From the NCBI GenBank assembly GCA_028715985.1, contig JAQUQR010000001.1, positions 341,424 through 405,423 on the forward strand: a stretch of DNA of 64,000 bases. Reading direction: 5' to 3'. Position 1 is the stretch's first letter. Each line of letters opens with the position of its first letter. Source of the DNA: Methanocellales archaeon. GTDB lineage: Archaea > Halobacteriota > UBA148. Below the pieces are notes generated by a model that saw only the letters and a list, made by a program, of their open reading frames with translations, was not told the DNA's origin and searched no databases. A program made the translations under genes and the position numbers. This document shows, one piece after another, positions 18,445-26,544 of this stretch.

Positions 18445-18744
18445 TTTTAACCTCTGGTTAATATAAGTAGGTTTAAATAATCTTCTTTATAAAACTTTTG
18501 GTGCGCTCCTTTATCGTTGCACATAACAGCTTTTAAATAGAGAAATCAATCCCAAATTCGATTAATCCCCTTTAACTTTCGCTATGTAACATCTCCGAAA
18601 GTAAAGCAAGCAACTTACACAAAGCAATGTATATCTAAAGGGTTGAGGGCAGTACAGTAATATATAGTATAATATAGTAACATGACTATGTTAACATGAA
18701 AAATGGATTTGATAAGTAAAACGGCGCATTGAGAGAAGAAGGGG
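18445..18744. other. Divergent intergenic region with TATA and inverted repeats
   Basis: Three hundred bases without a gene. On the plus side an AT-rich TATA stretch (about 18658-18680) leads into the repeats at 18678-18697. On the minus side a TATA-like CTTATATT near 18462 would serve the 42-residue gene. No RNA gene is evident. Confidence 0.4.
18678..18697 (+). promoter_or_regulatory. TAACAT inverted/direct repeat at the TULIP unit promoter
   Basis: TAACAT (18678-18683) and ATGTTA (18688-18693) form an inverted repeat around GACT. A further TAACAT overlaps at 18692-18697. The site lies immediately downstream of a TATA-rich run and about 50 bases before the GTG at 18745, a good position for an operator. 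Confidence 0.35.
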
Positions 18745-19071
18745 GTGATTAAAACGAAAAAAGATGGAGAGAAAAAGCCCTTGACAAAAAAGGCTATGGA
18801 AGAACTTCATGAGAAAATAAAAAAGGACCCGAAATTGGCAGGAGAATTTGCGAGGGATTTTGAGGGGGGCTTGGCATCTCAGGGCTATTTTCTCACTGAA
18901 GAATTTCGGAAAAAGTTAGCTATGGAAGCTGAAAGCAAAATGAAAAATGCCCTGAAAAAAATTCCTGCAAGTGATAAAAAGCTCAACAAGAAAATAGAGA
19001 GCGGAGAGGAAATAAAAGTAAAAGTGAAAATTGACAGGGAAAAGAAAACTAAAGACATAAAAATAAAATAA
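18745..19071 (+). CDS. Small charged hypothetical protein upstream of the TULIP-like gene
   Basis: 108 residues from GTG 18745 behind GAAGAAGGGG; ATG 18796 is an in-frame alternative. Residues ~15-55 (EELHEKIKKDPKLAGEF, then SQGYFLTEEFRKKL) follow a pattern of KDP...L...F plus a G-hydrophobic-T/E turn, reminiscent of NHLP/Nif11-type leader domains of peptide natural products. The similarity is short. The tail is almost entirely Lys/Glu/Ile. It lies 17 bases before the next gene and is surely co-transcribed. A chaperone, leader-like or accessory role is speculative. Confidence 0.5.
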   Translation: MIKTKKDGEKKPLTKKAMEELHEKIKKDPKLAGEFARDFEGGLASQGYFLTEEFRKKLAMEAESKMKNALKKIPASDKKLNKKIESGEEIKVKVKIDREKKTKDIKIK

Positions 19072-19088
19072 GATGGGAGGTCAAAGCG

Positions 19089-20648
19089 ATGAGAACTGGT
19101 GGCTATGATTTGGTTCTGGAAACAAATGAAAGATTTGTTAATAAATTACTTCTGGCGGCCTATTGTATGGGTAAATTTCCAAAAAGCAAGTCCGGATCAT
19201 ATACCCTGCCCATTCCGAATGTTCCGGCATCCTTGGTTGAATTTATAACCGTCGATTATGACCTTGAATTCAAAGTGCCCACTATTGATTTTATCAGTAA
19301 GGATGCAACAAAAATATTACTTTCTGCGGAAACTTATCTCACTGTATTGGGTGGCATTGAGCTTAAATTGGATGTACTTTTTTCGATTGAAACCTCGGTG
19401 ACATATGATCAAACCACAAGACAGTTGTCCATCGATTTCGACCACCCTAATGTGGACATTGAAATAAATGATGCTCGTTTTCCCCAAAATGTACTGGATA
19501 AACTGAATGAAATACTTTCAATCGCGATTGACGAGTATCTGACTGAGGACGTATCAACCATATCCATCAGCCCTGTTCTTTATGCGTTATCATTGCCCCA
19601 CACCAGTAATGAGTTGACAATTGGCTTGGGCAATATAAAGACTACAAACGATATCGCTGCAGTGAGTTTTAACTTTTTAGGTTACAATGGCGGCAGTATC
19701 CATGATGTCGCTGATTTTACCGGTGGAAGCGATTTTTCGGCCGGAATTAGCGAAAGCGCAATGCATCAAGTCTTTGATTTTTGGTGGAAGCATACGACCT
19801 ATCCGAAAAGCATCGCCAAAGCTGAAAGCCAGTCTTTGGATACGTCAGAATATGATTTCTGGTTTGACTGGATTTTGACTACCATTGCTGTGTTATTTCC
19901 GGGCCTTGGCACCATCATATCTGCTGTAGCGAGTCAGATGATTGATATTGATGAATTAAGGGTAGAGTATGGTGGAAAAATTAATTTCGGGAAACCAGAA
20001 CTCGATTTGCTGAACGGGAATAAAATACGCGTTTCGGGTAAAGTTAGGGCAGATATTAGTGTTGGACTTTTCGTGAAAATTGTCATAAACTATCTATTTG
20101 GAAGTGATACCTACAACAAGAACATCGGAAGTTTTAGCGTTAGAAATATGTCGATAAACTATTCGGCACTGGGGACTGTATACCTCGATAATCAAAACAG
20201 GTTAATGGCGGATATTGAAGATATGGATATCTCGTTGGGAGTTATGGAGTGGCTCATGGGCGCTCCCGCGTTTTTAATTGAATTGGTACTGAAATGGTTA
20301 GCTGATAAAATGGTTGACGAATTGCCGCCAATAGTGTTATCGTCGTCGTTGGTTTCTTTAGACATTCCAGGTACTCAGTTGTCCTTGGGTATTGACTCAG
20401 CAAAACTTGAAGGAACTGATGATGAAGCCATCGTTAATGCCACTCTTAGAATCAAGGGGCTGGAGAACTATTGCAGTCCGCTATATATTGCAAATAGGAA
20501 CCGCGCATGTCTTGAAGTCCATAAAAGAGATTGTGCCTGGGTGGGCAAGATGTTGGAAAAGCATAAAGTCCCTTACTTTTTCTTAGACGAAGCTCGGAAA
20601 GATGGGTATGATAATTGCCATTATTGCCTGGGCGGTTCAGAAAGGTGA
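19089..20648 (+). CDS. Probable TULIP/P47-like protein with C-terminal Ada-like zinc module
   Basis: 519 residues, ATG 19089 after GGGAGGTC. No signal peptide. The opening MRTGGYDLVLETNERFVNKL resembles the start of P47/OrfX-type TULIP proteins, and the long alternating strands (IELKLDVLFSIETSVTYD) plus two hydrophobic helical stretches (ILTTIAVLFPGLGTIISAVA near 265; APAFLIELVLKWL near 395) fit a lipid-binding TULIP fold. Residues 461-516 form a separate module with H478, C482, C510 and C513 and the pattern NR..C.EVHKRDC.W...FFLDEA...GYD.C.YC, as in Ada-type metal-binding domains. The fusion is unusual. Function unknown; lipid or membrane interaction is inferred. Confidence 0.55.
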   Translation: MRTGGYDLVLETNERFVNKLLLAAYCMGKFPKSKSGSYTLPIPNVPASLVEFITVDYDLEFKVPTIDFISKDATKILLSAETYLTVLGGIELKLDVLFSIETSVTYDQTTRQLSIDFDHPNVDIEINDARFPQNVLDKLNEILSIAIDEYLTEDVSTISISPVLYALSLPHTSNELTIGLGNIKTTNDIAAVSFNFLGYNGGSIHDVADFTGGSDFSAGISESAMHQVFDFWWKHTTYPKSIAKAESQSLDTSEYDFWFDWILTTIAVLFPGLGTIISAVASQMIDIDELRVEYGGKINFGKPELDLLNGNKIRVSGKVRADISVGLFVKIVINYLFGSDTYNKNIGSFSVRNMSINYSALGTVYLDNQNRLMADIEDMDISLGVMEWLMGAPAFLIELVLKWLADKMVDELPPIVLSSSLVSLDIPGTQLSLGIDSAKLEGTDDEAIVNATLRIKGLENYCSPLYIANRNRACLEVHKRDCAWVGKMLEKHKVPYFFLDEARKDGYDNCHYCLGGSER

Positions 20649-20987
20649 TAAAATGATTTTTGGCTTTGGTTAATGGGTTAAAAGCGCCCAATTCGGTTAA
20701 AGCGTTTGGTGAATAATGCACACACGTTTGGCAGGGCTCTTTATCGATTTAACTTATTTGTACATCGCGGTACGAATGCATTTTGAGTTGAGAATGGTTG
20801 TTTTTAGATGACAAAGGCATCTTTCATTTATTTGCCAGCGACTTTATATATTATACTTAAAGCAAGCACCTACATCAAAAGTAAAAAATGATATTCCCTC
20901 TGGAAAAATTAAATCGCTCAAAACTTTGCTAATGTCTCAAAAGCTTTAAGTATATTCGAAATCAAGAGATTCAAAAATTGGCGCACT
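20649..20987. other. Intergenic region with the Mrp operon promoter
   Basis: About 340 bases without a gene. CTTTATATATTATACTT (20842-20858) is a good archaeal TATA box for the Mrp operon, which would leave a leader of roughly 110-120 bases. No stable RNA is recognised. Confidence 0.45.
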
Positions 20988-21527
20988 TTGGCGGAGATGA
21001 TAAATGTGGTCAGGAACTTGAAGCAAGATAAGGCAGGCATTCTGCTGACCTTCATCATCATGTTCGCACTTTGGGCGGTATTGTCAACGCTTTTTGATAT
21101 AGTCCATCTTTCCTTAGGCGTCCTCTGCTCCCTGCTTGTAGCTTACTTTTCTTATGATCTGCTGATGAGACCTAGTGGGAGTGTCAAACATGTCTCAGAT
21201 ATATTGAGAAATTCTCTCAGATTCTTCATGTATACTTTCTGGCTCCTAGGCCAGGTCATCCACTCCAACATCGATGTCGTGCGCATAGTGTTGGATCCAA
21301 AACTGCCGATATCCCCCCAGATCATAAAGTTTAACTCAGACCTTCCGCACGATGTTGCACTCGCCACGCTGGCAAACTCAATCACACTAACTCCAGGCAC
21401 TTTAACTATAGATATCGATGAAAATGGGACGTATTATATCCATTGTCTCACAAAAAGACAGGGAGACCAGCTTTTAGAAGGGGATATGCAGGCGAGGGTA
21501 GCCGCTATCTATGGTGGTGGATCCTAG
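20988..21527 (+). CDS. mrpE: Mrp antiporter subunit E
   Basis: 179 residues from TTG 20988, or 176 from ATG 20997. Two or three N-terminal membrane helices and the MnhE-type soluble tail with ATLANSITLTPGTLTIDIDE are diagnostic. First gene of a gap-free operon running to 30266. Mrp complexes exchange monovalent cations for protons across the membrane; E is needed for assembly. Confidence 0.9.
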   Translation: MAEMINVVRNLKQDKAGILLTFIIMFALWAVLSTLFDIVHLSLGVLCSLLVAYFSYDLLMRPSGSVKHVSDILRNSLRFFMYTFWLLGQVIHSNIDVVRIVLDPKLPISPQIIKFNSDLPHDVALATLANSITLTPGTLTIDIDENGTYYIHCLTKRQGDQLLEGDMQARVAAIYGGGS

Positions 21528-21800
21528 ATGATGATCGAGGCCTTTCAGTTGACAGGCCTGTTGCTATCCTTGGCAGCAGCTTTGTCCCTCTATAGGGTCC
21601 TAAATGGGCCGACCCTCGCAGATCGGATCGTTGCCGTGAATGTGATTGGCACTTATGCCTTGGTCTCGTTAGTTCTCGTTGCCTACATCAGTAATGCGCA
21701 GTTGTTTTTCATCGATATCGCACTAACCTATGCATTACTGAACTTCATGCTGTCGATTGTTGCCGCAAGATACCTGGGGACGGGGAGGGTATTTGGATGA
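21528..21800 (+). CDS. mrpF: Mrp antiporter subunit F
   Basis: 90 residues with three membrane helices and the MnhF signature LNGPTLADRIVAVNVIGTYALV. The ATG follows the mrpE stop directly. It overlaps mrpG by 4 bases. Confidence 0.9.
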   Translation: MMIEAFQLTGLLLSLAAALSLYRVLNGPTLADRIVAVNVIGTYALVSLVLVAYISNAQLFFIDIALTYALLNFMLSIVAARYLGTGRVFG

Positions 21801-22162
21801 TGCTGCCTGGCATCGTGTCGGTTATGTTTGACATCATGTCTATTATCTTCCTCTTCGCAGGGGTATTCTTCTTCATGGCCGGGTCGATAGGCCTGAATAG
21901 AATGGTAGACGTGTATACAAGACTACATGCTACTACCAAATGTGATACGCTGGGGCAGGCATTGGTCTTGATTGGGGTTATGTTATATGAGGGGTGGACG
22001 CTCGTAAGCATCAAGCTCTTCGTGATAATAGTATTCGTCTTAGTAACAAACCCAACCGCTGCACATGCTCTGGCGAAAGGTGCATACCTGTATGGGGTAA
22101 AACCATGTGACCAGACCTATCCAGACATGTACAAAGAAAAAGCAGAGGAGATGTTATCATGA
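21797..22162 (+). CDS. mrpG: Mrp antiporter subunit G
   Basis: 121 residues. MnhG family: SIGLNRMVDVYTRLHATTKCDTLGQALVLIG and the closing FVLVTNPTAAHALAKGAY are characteristic. Three helices. It overlaps the next gene by 4 bases (ATGA). Confidence 0.9.
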   Translation: MMLPGIVSVMFDIMSIIFLFAGVFFFMAGSIGLNRMVDVYTRLHATTKCDTLGQALVLIGVMLYEGWTLVSIKLFVIIVFVLVTNPTAAHALAKGAYLYGVKPCDQTYPDMYKEKAEEMLS

Positions 22163-22404
22163 TATGGGGGCCTGACCTCTTTATCCTGGCCATCTTAGTG
22201 GTCCTCGCTATGGCAGCAGTCATCAGCAAGGACTTGCTTGTCGCAACGGTCATCTTCTCTGGCTACAGTTTGCTCATGGCAGTGGCATACGTTCAGCTTA
22301 ATTCCCCTGATGTGGGTTTCACGGAGGCAGCGGTTGGGGCTGGGGTGACGACCGTCTTGTTTATCCTAACTATCGCTAGGACAGCTAGAATGGAGGAGGA
22401 CTGA
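22159..22404 (+). CDS. Mrp/Mbh subunit with DUF4040 (MbhD-like)
   Basis: 81 residues with three helices and the conserved VAYVQLNSPDVGFTEAAVGAG segment. In MrpA of bacteria this piece is part of the large A subunit C-terminus; here, as in Mbh hydrogenases and haloarchaeal Mrp, it is a free subunit. It faces the NuoJ-like part of the complex. Confidence 0.85.
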   Translation: MIWGPDLFILAILVVLAMAAVISKDLLVATVIFSGYSLLMAVAYVQLNSPDVGFTEAAVGAGVTTVLFILTIARTARMEED

Positions 22405-22406
22405 AG

Positions 22407-22673
22407 TTGAAAGTCATGCCGTCTATATTCATATTGCTCATCGGGGCAATGCTCGCGGTAGCTGTGGCAGGCATGCCAGAGTTTGGTGACCCTAATGCTC
22501 CAGCGAACACGCATGTCGTACCATATTATAAGGAGCATTGCCTCGAAGAGACGGGTGTCACTGAAATAGTGACAGCAATCGTTGTTTCCTACAGGGGATA
22601 CGATACATTCGGTGAGGTCACGGTGATATTTACAGCCGGAACGGGAGTTATAGCGCTCCTCGGGAGGAAGTAG
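22407..22673 (+). CDS. Mrp/Mbh subunit E-like protein (MbhE type)
   Basis: 88 residues from TTG 22407. One N-terminal helix, then EFGDPNAPANTHVVPYYKEH and the invariant ETGVTEIVTAIVVSYRGYDT, typical of MbhE/MnhB N-terminal pieces. It is separated from its neighbours by 1-2 bases. Confidence 0.85.
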   Translation: MKVMPSIFILLIGAMLAVAVAGMPEFGDPNAPANTHVVPYYKEHCLEETGVTEIVTAIVVSYRGYDTFGEVTVIFTAGTGVIALLGRK

Positions 22674-22674
22674 C

Positions 22675-23103
22675 TTGCCAGAGTCGCTTTTTGGAGAGGA
22701 TGTAATCGTTAGAACGATTGCAAGAATAGTGGCTCCCTTTATACAGTTGTTCGGACTCTATGTTCTCATGCATGGTCATGTATCTCCTGGAGGTGGCTTT
22801 CAGGCTGGCGTGATCATCGCATCCAGCTTCATCTTGCTCGCTCTGGCACTTGGCTTGCCTGAGTCGAAGGAGAGATTCAAAAAGACTGTACGGTTGCCCA
22901 TGGAGAGCTCTGGCCCTTTAATCTATGCATCGATTGGGGTAACATGCATTTTGGCCGGGGGATATTACTTGCAATATGGGATAGCGTTTCTGTTTCCCCC
23001 TCCTGTGGTCAGTGCGATACTGATCTCGGCAGTTGAGATCGGCATCGGAATCACTGTCATGGCAGTGATTGTAACGATTTTTTACTCGATGGCAGGTGAT
23101 TAG
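22675..23103 (+). CDS. mrpB: Mrp antiporter subunit B (MnhB domain)
   Basis: 142 residues from TTG 22675. IARIVAPFIQLFGLYVLMHGHVSPGGGFQAGVI is the MnhB hallmark. Four helices, no soluble domain. Confidence 0.9.
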   Translation: MPESLFGEDVIVRTIARIVAPFIQLFGLYVLMHGHVSPGGGFQAGVIIASSFILLALALGLPESKERFKKTVRLPMESSGPLIYASIGVTCILAGGYYLQYGIAFLFPPPVVSAILISAVEIGIGITVMAVIVTIFYSMAGD

Positions 23104-23466
23104 GTGGTCGACTTTGGGTTCTTGCTTGGACACTATAATTATTGGGCTGTGGTTGTCCTTTTCCTGATCGGGCTTTACGCGATGGTCGTGAAGAAGAATT
23201 TGATCAAGAAATTCATGGGACTAAACATCATGGACACGTCGATTTTCCTGTTTTACATCTCCATGGGGGATGTTGAAGGGGGGGTTTCGCCGATCATTGC
23301 ACATGAAGGTGCAGAGGCCATCTATGTGAATCCCTTGCCCTCCGTACTCATCCTCACTGCAATAGTGGTGGCCGTTAGCACGACAGCCCTTGCGCTTAGC
23401 CTAATAATCAGGATCTATGAGGAATATGGGACGCTTGACTCAGAGAGATTGGTGGAGTTGATGTGA
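23104..23466 (+). CDS. mrpC: Mrp antiporter subunit C (NuoK-like)
   Basis: 120 residues from GTG 23104. Three helices with LIKKFMGLNIMDTSIFLF and NPLPSVLILTAIVVAVSTTALAL, the NuoK/MrpC pattern. It overlaps the following antiporter gene by 4 bases. Confidence 0.9.
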   Translation: MVDFGFLLGHYNYWAVVVLFLIGLYAMVVKKNLIKKFMGLNIMDTSIFLFYISMGDVEGGVSPIIAHEGAEAIYVNPLPSVLILTAIVVAVSTTALALSLIIRIYEEYGTLDSERLVELM

Positions 23467-24974
23467 TGGTAGGGGCTTCACATCTACCAATACTTGTAGT
23501 TCTGCTGCCACTGGTAACAGCATACATAACTCCCATACTTGGATGGATGGACAAGAGGATCTGCAATCCACTGGTGATGGTTTCTATGACTCTCACATTT
23601 CTTGCATCCCTCTTCCTGGCAAGATCGGTGCTAACTGGGGGGGTAATCTCTTATCATATGGGTGGATTTATGCCTCCGTTTGGAATAGAGCTGGTCATTG
23701 ACTTCTTCGGCGTATACATGTGCATCGTAATCTCATTTATCACTTTGATGGCCACGATATACTCCAGGGAATATATTGCTAAGGAATTGCATGAATCCAA
23801 GACCACCCCCTATTACACTCTCTTGATGCTAATGACGGGCGGTATGATGGGTGCATCGGTCACTGGGGACTTGTTCAACCTATTCGTCTTCTTCGAGATA
23901 CTGTCGATATCCTCCTATGCATTGGTGGCGATCACGGGGAAAAAAGTTGCTATCCTGGCAAGTTATAAATACTTGCTATTAGGGGCAATAGGCACCAGTT
24001 TTACGCTGGTCGGCATCGCCTATTTATATATACTCACTGGCACGCTGAATATGGCAGATTTGTCAGTAAGGTTGCCAAGCGTATATGGCGTCGGTAGAAG
24101 TTCTTGGACCCTCCTAGTGGCGTTAGCCTTCTTCATGGTGGGCTACAGCATCAAAGCTGCACTGTTCCCACTACATACCTGGTTGCCAGATGCTCATTCC
24201 ATGGCGCCATCATCGATAAGCGCTGTTCTTTCAGGAGTATTAATAAAAGTGGGAGCCTTAGCCATCATTCGAGTGCTATTCAACATATTTCACCCAGAAT
24301 TTGTCGTCGAAACGATTCCTGTTACATCTATGCTCTCATGGATGGCTGCAGCAGCAATCATCGTGGGCTCATTGTTTGCGATATCTCAGGTTGACCTAAA
24401 GCGGATGTTGGCATACTCCAGCGTAGCCCACATAGGTTTCATAATATTGGGCATAGGATTGACTACAGGATATGGGACAACAGGAGGCATATTGCATATA
24501 TTTAATCACGCGATGGCGAAAGGATGTTTATTCCTTTGCGCTGGTGCAATCATCTACAAAACTGGGATAAGGAATATTGATGACCTTGCCGGGTTAGGGG
24601 AAAAAATGCCATTCACAATGGCTGCATTTACGATAGCTTCATTATCGATGATTGGAATTCCACCGACTGCAGGGTTTGTCAGTAAATTTTATCTCGGTCT
24701 GGGCGCTCTAGAAACCGGAACGCGGTCAGGATGGATGTTTATTGGGGCCATACTGCTTGGCAGCCTCTTGACTGCCGTGTTCTACATGAGGGTCATTAAC
24801 AACATATACTTCAAAGAACCCCTGCTCAAAGAAGAGATCCAAAGAGATGAAATCCCTCTTGGAATGCTCATACCTATCTTGATCTTAGCTGGGGGGTGCG
24901 TGGTCTTCGGCCTATTCCCAAGGATACCCTTGTCTTTGGCGGAGCCAGCAGCTAAATTGTTGTTGGGAATATGA
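23463..24974 (+). CDS. mrpD: NuoL/M-type antiporter subunit 1 (MrpD)
   Basis: 503 residues, about 14 membrane helices. Key channel residues are visible: the TM5 Glu in FNLFVFFEILSISSYAL, the TM7 Lys in GYSIKAALFPLHTWLPDAH, the TM8 Lys in GVLIKVGAL and a His in GGILHIFNHAMAK. These are the proton/cation path residues of complex I-like antiporters. The start is GTG 23463 or ATG 23466. It is followed after 65 bases by a second homologue. Confidence 0.92.
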   Translation: MMVGASHLPILVVLLPLVTAYITPILGWMDKRICNPLVMVSMTLTFLASLFLARSVLTGGVISYHMGGFMPPFGIELVIDFFGVYMCIVISFITLMATIYSREYIAKELHESKTTPYYTLLMLMTGGMMGASVTGDLFNLFVFFEILSISSYALVAITGKKVAILASYKYLLLGAIGTSFTLVGIAYLYILTGTLNMADLSVRLPSVYGVGRSSWTLLVALAFFMVGYSIKAALFPLHTWLPDAHSMAPSSISAVLSGVLIKVGALAIIRVLFNIFHPEFVVETIPVTSMLSWMAAAAIIVGSLFAISQVDLKRMLAYSSVAHIGFIILGIGLTTGYGTTGGILHIFNHAMAKGCLFLCAGAIIYKTGIRNIDDLAGLGEKMPFTMAAFTIASLSMIGIPPTAGFVSKFYLGLGALETGTRSGWMFIGAILLGSLLTAVFYMRVINNIYFKEPLLKEEIQRDEIPLGMLIPILILAGGCVVFGLFPRIPLSLAEPAAKLLLGI

Positions 24975-25039
24975 AAACAGAGGATATATATGCAAGCACA
25001 TCGTGTCATCTCGTACAAATTTGGGAGGAGGAATGAAAG

Positions 25040-26533
25040 ATGATTGTAATTTCTTGTTTACCTGTCATAGCTTTACTTTCACCGCTAATAGCAGGCATCA
25101 TAGCATATCAAGCAGGAAAGATATCTGAAACTGCCCGAGACCTTATCTCAGTCTCAGCAGCCATCATCTCCTTTATTGTTATCGTGGCAATGGCTCCTAC
25201 CATATTGGAGGGCAATACCATAGAATATATTTTCTCTTATAGTGCTGTCTCAACTTTACCCATGGCATTTAGGGTGGGCCCACTCCCTCTTTTTATAGGT
25301 TTGGTAATCTCTTTCGCTTGGATACTGTCTGCGGTCTACTCGCACAGGTACATGGAACATCTACATTCAAGAAACAGGTTCTCTCTCTTCATGTCTCTGA
25401 CGCTCAGTGCGGTGATAGGCACCCTGTTCGCAAAAAACATGTTGGTGTTGTTCATATTCTTTGAGATAACGCTTTTTACGTCCTATGTGCTCGTCATCCA
25501 TGAGGAAACACCTGAAGCCATGGCTGCAGGAAAGAAGTATCTGTTTTTGGGTCTTGCTACAGGCCTTGTCATGTTTGTTGGCATACTCCTCGTATACCTA
25601 CAAGTCGGCACCTTGGATCTTGGCAAAAGAGGAATACTTGACGGAGTCCAGGGCAACATTCTTTATGTCATGCTCTTCACTCTTTTGGTTGGTGCTCTGT
25701 TCAAAGCTGGCATGTTCCCCCTTCATGTATGGTTGCCTTCTGCGCATCCCATAGCGCCGTCTCCGGCTAGTGCGGTACTATCTGGTGTGGTGGTCAAAGA
25801 GGGTTGCTATGTCATGATAAGAATCCTGTATGATATATTTGGCGTGAATCTGCTGAAGACTATGTTGGTGAGCAATTGGTTGATTTTACTTGGCGGGTTA
25901 TCCATATTCTTCGGGTCAGCGATGGCAATCAGACAACACGACCTGAAAACGATGCTAGCTTATTCGACTGTCAGCAAGGTGGGTTACATCTTTCTGGGTG
26001 CAGCTTTGCTGACGCCAGCAGGCCTGCAGGGGGCGATGGTACACATCTTCCATCACTTGATGGCTAAAAGCGCCTTGTTCCTCTGTGCTGGTGCTTTTAT
26101 ATATAAGGCAGGTATCAGGGACATCGATCATCTGGCTGGGATAGGAAAGAAAATGCCGATTACGATGATGGTATTTACGATAGCTGCCTGCTCGATGATA
26201 GGGGTACCTCCACTAGTGGGTTTCGCTAGCAAGTGGTATATCGTCCTTGGTGCCCTTGAAGCAGGAAGACCAGTTGCCATTGGATTCGGGTTAGTCTTGA
26301 TGCTGAGCAGTTTGATGAACGCAATCTATTTTATACCGATAATCATCAACGCCTTCTTCACCAAGGAGTCTGAGCACGGTGAACACAAAGAAGTAAGGCC
26401 TGATGATGTTCCGCTATCCATGGCGGTGCCCATGGTGCTACTGGCGATAGGAATCATTGTATTTGGAGTAATTTCAGCTACAACCTCTGTGGTCATAATA
26501 AAACCAACGGTTAATGCGATGATAGGAGTGTGA
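25040..26533 (+). CDS. NuoL/M-type antiporter subunit 2
   Basis: 497 residues, ATG 25040 after GGGAGGAGGAATGAAAG. It keeps FFEITLFTSYVLV (TM5 Glu), FKAGMFPLHVWLPSAH (TM7 Lys), GVVVKEGCYVMIR (TM8 Lys) and MVHIFHHLMAKSALF. Probably a gene duplicate of MrpD forming an extra pumping unit in the same complex. Confidence 0.9.
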   Translation: MIVISCLPVIALLSPLIAGIIAYQAGKISETARDLISVSAAIISFIVIVAMAPTILEGNTIEYIFSYSAVSTLPMAFRVGPLPLFIGLVISFAWILSAVYSHRYMEHLHSRNRFSLFMSLTLSAVIGTLFAKNMLVLFIFFEITLFTSYVLVIHEETPEAMAAGKKYLFLGLATGLVMFVGILLVYLQVGTLDLGKRGILDGVQGNILYVMLFTLLVGALFKAGMFPLHVWLPSAHPIAPSPASAVLSGVVVKEGCYVMIRILYDIFGVNLLKTMLVSNWLILLGGLSIFFGSAMAIRQHDLKTMLAYSTVSKVGYIFLGAALLTPAGLQGAMVHIFHHLMAKSALFLCAGAFIYKAGIRDIDHLAGIGKKMPITMMVFTIAACSMIGVPPLVGFASKWYIVLGALEAGRPVAIGFGLVLMLSSLMNAIYFIPIIINAFFTKESEHGEHKEVRPDDVPLSMAVPMVLLAIGIIVFGVISATTSVVIIKPTVNAMIGV

Positions 26534-26544
26534 GGGAGCATCAC

